Source: Sulfitobacter mediterraneus (lineage in GTDB: Bacteria > Pseudomonadota > Alphaproteobacteria > Rhodobacterales > Rhodobacteraceae). Taken from it: a stretch of 64,000 bases of DNA. Both the position numbers and the translations under genes were made by a program. Numbering within the stretch: position 1 is the first letter of the stretch; every line of letters starts with the position of its first letter. Positions 62,363 to 64,000 of the stretch are shown here, one piece after another. The notes under the pieces were generated by a model. It was not told the origin of the DNA, made no database searches, and worked only from the letters and a program-made list of their open reading frames with translations. Where the stretch lies: positions 62,001 to 126,000 of the forward strand of contig NZ_QBKU01000003.1 of the NCBI RefSeq assembly GCF_003054325.1, in the 5' to 3' direction.

Positions 62363-62423
62363 AGACAATACGATAGCTGTGATCAGGTCACGCTTGGCAT
62401 GCTTTGACATGTTGAGAAAGAAA

Positions 62424-62499
62424 TGGTGCCCCCACACGGACTCGAACCGCGGACCTATTGATTACAAATCAATTGCTCTACCAGCTGAGCTATAGGGGC
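62424..62499 (-). tRNA. tRNA-Thr (anticodon TGT)
   Basis: Read leftward from 62499 the sequence begins GCCCCTATAGCTCAGC and ends with the T-arm GGTTCGAACC and a 3' GGGGGC-A with an encoded CCA (62426-62424). The anticodon stem TTGAT/ATCAA holds the loop TTTGTAA, giving anticodon TGT, which reads ACA threonine codons. D-arm, T-arm and acceptor stem all form. Confidence 0.95.
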
Positions 62500-62755
62500 A
62501 GACATCAAAGATGTCAGTGCTATCTGGCGTGTGTCACCGCGTAGCGTGGGCGTTCTTTAAAAGATGATTTGGGGGGATGCAAGACATTCTCTTGAGCAAA
62601 AGTCAGGAAATTTCACTTCACCCTTTTGGGGCGTTGTTGGTCGCAGTACAGCTGAAGATTGCAATGGCCCACAGGCGCAGTCAGATTGGCATTTTACACA
62701 AGCCCTTCAACGCTGTATTCAACGTTCCACAGCAATAAAAATTGAGCGGTTGATC

Positions 62756-63631
62756 ATGCAATTGATCTTGCACACAGGTGCGCATTTCACAGAGCAAGAG
62801 CGATTGATGAAATCGCTGCTGCGTAACAAGGGTGAATTTGGCCAACGCGGGATCGCTGTGCCGGGGCCGAACAGCTATCGCGGACTGATCCGCGACACGT
62901 TGAACGCGATGCACCGCACGCCGGCTTCCGCTGAGGCACGTGAAGTGCTGCTGGATGTCATCCTCGACGGCAGCAAAGCAGACCGGGTGATCCTGTCCGA
63001 CCCCAACTTTTTCCGCACGCCCGCTACGGCGGTGCGCAAAGGCCAGCTTTACCCCGCAGCCGCGCGGCGCATGCGGTTTATGGCCGAACTGTTCCCCGAC
63101 GATGACCTCGAGATTTTTCTGGCGATCCGCAACCCGGCCGCGCTTTTGCCGATCCTGCACGGCAAGGCGGACAAGAAAGATCCGGACGCATTTTGGGGCC
63201 CGCACGACCCGTTGGATGTTCGGTGGTCCGAAACAATCGAAGACATCAAGGAAGCGGTGCCACATGTGCCGATCACCATCTGGTGCAACGAGGATATGCC
63301 GCTGATTTGGTCGCAGATTATCCGCGAGATGGCCGGTTTTGAGCCCCATGAAAAGGTCGCGGGCGGGTTTGACCTGCTGGCGTCGATCATGAGCAAGGAA
63401 GGTATGCAAAGGTTCCGCGCTTATCTTGATGGCCATCCCGATCTGACCGAAATTCAGAAACGCCGGGTGATCGCCGCCTTCCTCGACAAATTCGCGCTCG
63501 AAGATGAGATCGAAGAAGAGCTGGACATGGAAGGCTGGACCGAAGAACTGGTCAACGAAATGACCGATCTTTACGACGAAGATGTTCTGGCCATTCAGCG
63601 CATTCCGGGCGTGTCACTGATTACGCCCTAA
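62756..63631 (+). CDS. Conserved-looking protein of unknown function
   Basis: A protein of about 291 residues that I cannot assign. The opening MQLILHTGAHFTEQERL recalls the LHTGAHKTGTT start of sulfotransferase-like proteins, but the phosphosulfate loop is degraded, and EIFLAIRNPAALLPIL sits where such folds often bind the nucleotide. So it may be a distant, possibly inactive, relative. The C-terminus is acidic (LEDEIEEELDMEGW). No signal peptide or membrane span is seen. The frame is open upstream to 62564, but the ATG at 62756 gives the natural protein start. It stands alone after tRNA-Thr, with 256 bp before it in which I see nothing else. Confidence 0.75.
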   Translation: MQLILHTGAHFTEQERLMKSLLRNKGEFGQRGIAVPGPNSYRGLIRDTLNAMHRTPASAEAREVLLDVILDGSKADRVILSDPNFFRTPATAVRKGQLYPAAARRMRFMAELFPDDDLEIFLAIRNPAALLPILHGKADKKDPDAFWGPHDPLDVRWSETIEDIKEAVPHVPITIWCNEDMPLIWSQIIREMAGFEPHEKVAGGFDLLASIMSKEGMQRFRAYLDGHPDLTEIQKRRVIAAFLDKFALEDEIEEELDMEGWTEELVNEMTDLYDEDVLAIQRIPGVSLITP

Positions 63632-63686
63632 ACTTTCTGCACGATCACCGCGCCTCGCAGACACCCGGGGCCTTGCCCCGGACCCC

Positions 63687-63750
63687 AGAGGTTTAAGGGC
63701 CAAATGAAGAAAAAGTGTGTCCTTCTCTTCATTTGGCCAGAAAAACCTCC
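63687..63750. repeat. Long inverted repeat, probable dispersed intergenic element
   Basis: GGCCAAATGAAGA (63698-63710) is matched by its exact reverse complement TCTTCATTTGGCC (63726-63738), and outer arms around AGGTTT and AAACCT extend the structure. Flanking runs such as CCCCGGACCCC and CCTCCGGGGGG are typical of intergenic palindromes seen in Rhodobacteraceae. It lies between two convergent genes and may also stop transcripts. A small frame across it (63715-63960) is not a gene. Confidence 0.6.
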
Positions 63751-63807
63751 GGGGGGAGCGCCGCGCAGCGGCGGTGGGGGCTGGCCCCCTTATGCGTTGA
63801 GGGGGGC

Positions 63808-64000
63808 TTAACCTTCGGTGGGCGGGGCGCCGCCCGCTTTGGTGCCCTTATCGACAAACGCTTTCAATTTATCGGCCATACTGGCGGCACTTGGTGGCGG
63901 GGCGAAGTCTCGCAAAATGCCTTGCCAGACATCTACCGCCCGCTCGGTCGAGGTTTTTGATCCTGCTTCGACCCAAGCCCCGTGATTGCTCAGATCTGCC
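63808..64000 (-). CDS. 3' end of a leftward gene, possibly trimethylamine methyltransferase (MttB) family
   Basis: Reading leftward from the right edge, an open frame runs 64 codons to the TAA at 63810-63808. It reads DLSNHGAWVEAGSKTSTERA, then VWQGILRDFAPPP and ADKLKAFVDKGTKAGG. The pattern of a Trp-x-x-x-Gly stretch, an ERA and a short helical tail resembles the C-terminus of MttB-family methyltransferases, which would suit the neighbouring choline transporter. Only the tail is visible, so the family call is tentative although the coding nature looks real. Confidence 0.55.
   Translation of the reverse strand, partial: ADLSNHGAWVEAGSKTSTERAVDVWQGILRDFAPPPSAASMADKLKAFVDKGTKAGGAPPTEG

Noticed and set aside
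62424-62499. tRNA-Thr as an integration site for a mobile element
   Set aside because: No integrase, duplicated tRNA 3' end or phage gene is seen beside it.
63715-63960. Rightward open frame of 81 codons
   Set aside because: It covers the intergenic palindrome and the antisense of the gene tail at 63808, and has no ribosome site.

Overview
The window reads as a chromosomal piece of an alphaproteobacterium of the Rhodobacteraceae, most likely the marine Roseobacter group. This rests on GC-rich coding with long antisense shadow frames, a polyol operon in the order known from Rhodobacter sphaeroides, fnrL next to ccoNOQP, ectoine degradation genes, a choline ABC transporter and a tripartite tricarboxylate transporter. 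The assignment is inference from gene content; no rRNA or other definitive marker is present.

Layout. 1-7302: a leftward polyol (sorbitol/mannitol) operon, smoE-smoF-smoG-smoK-smoS-mtlK (mtlK runs off the left edge), preceded by a LacI-family regulator gene. A perfect 22-bp palindrome lies between regulator and operon. 7582-21483: an unusual accessory block. A 1275-residue protein with two acetoacetate-decarboxylase-like domains is convergent with a tight leftward operon encoding an FAD desaturase-like oxidoreductase, an unknown protein, a polyprenyl diphosphate synthase, a SAM-cyclase-ATPase-TPR regulator and an NAD-dependent epimerase whose start is displaced by an apparent frameshift. A membrane-anchored royal-jelly-type beta-propeller and a divergent TetR regulator follow. 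I regard this as the best candidate for an undescribed pathway, probably isoprenoid-related.

21508-24635: four overlapping genes for an FAD/iron-sulfur amine or opine dehydrogenase plus RidA. 25049-27560: a sulfurtransferase, then psd-pssA for phosphatidylethanolamine synthesis. 27570-33739: a tctDE-type two-component system with an attached solute-binding protein, divergent from tctCBA. 33758-38022: ectoine degradation (doeD, doeX, doeA, doeB). 38303-43861: a giant secreted RTX protein with a metalloprotease-like N-terminus and twelve 93-residue repeats.

43896-55759: a microaerobic respiration block with ccoG-ccoH-ccoI-ccoS-hemN, a DJ-1/PfpI gene, ccoNOQP, a universal stress protein and fnrL. 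FNR-type boxes sit upstream of ccoG and of ccoN, so FnrL plausibly controls both the oxidase and its assembly genes. 55880-59292: an MscS-type channel overlapping a membrane protein with a [2Fe-2S] domain. 59463-62317: choXWV, with a terminator-like hairpin between choX and choW. The right end holds tRNA-Thr(TGT), one unrecognised conserved-looking gene, a long intergenic inverted repeat, and the 3' end of a leftward gene.

No CRISPR array, transposase, integrase or prophage gene was seen.
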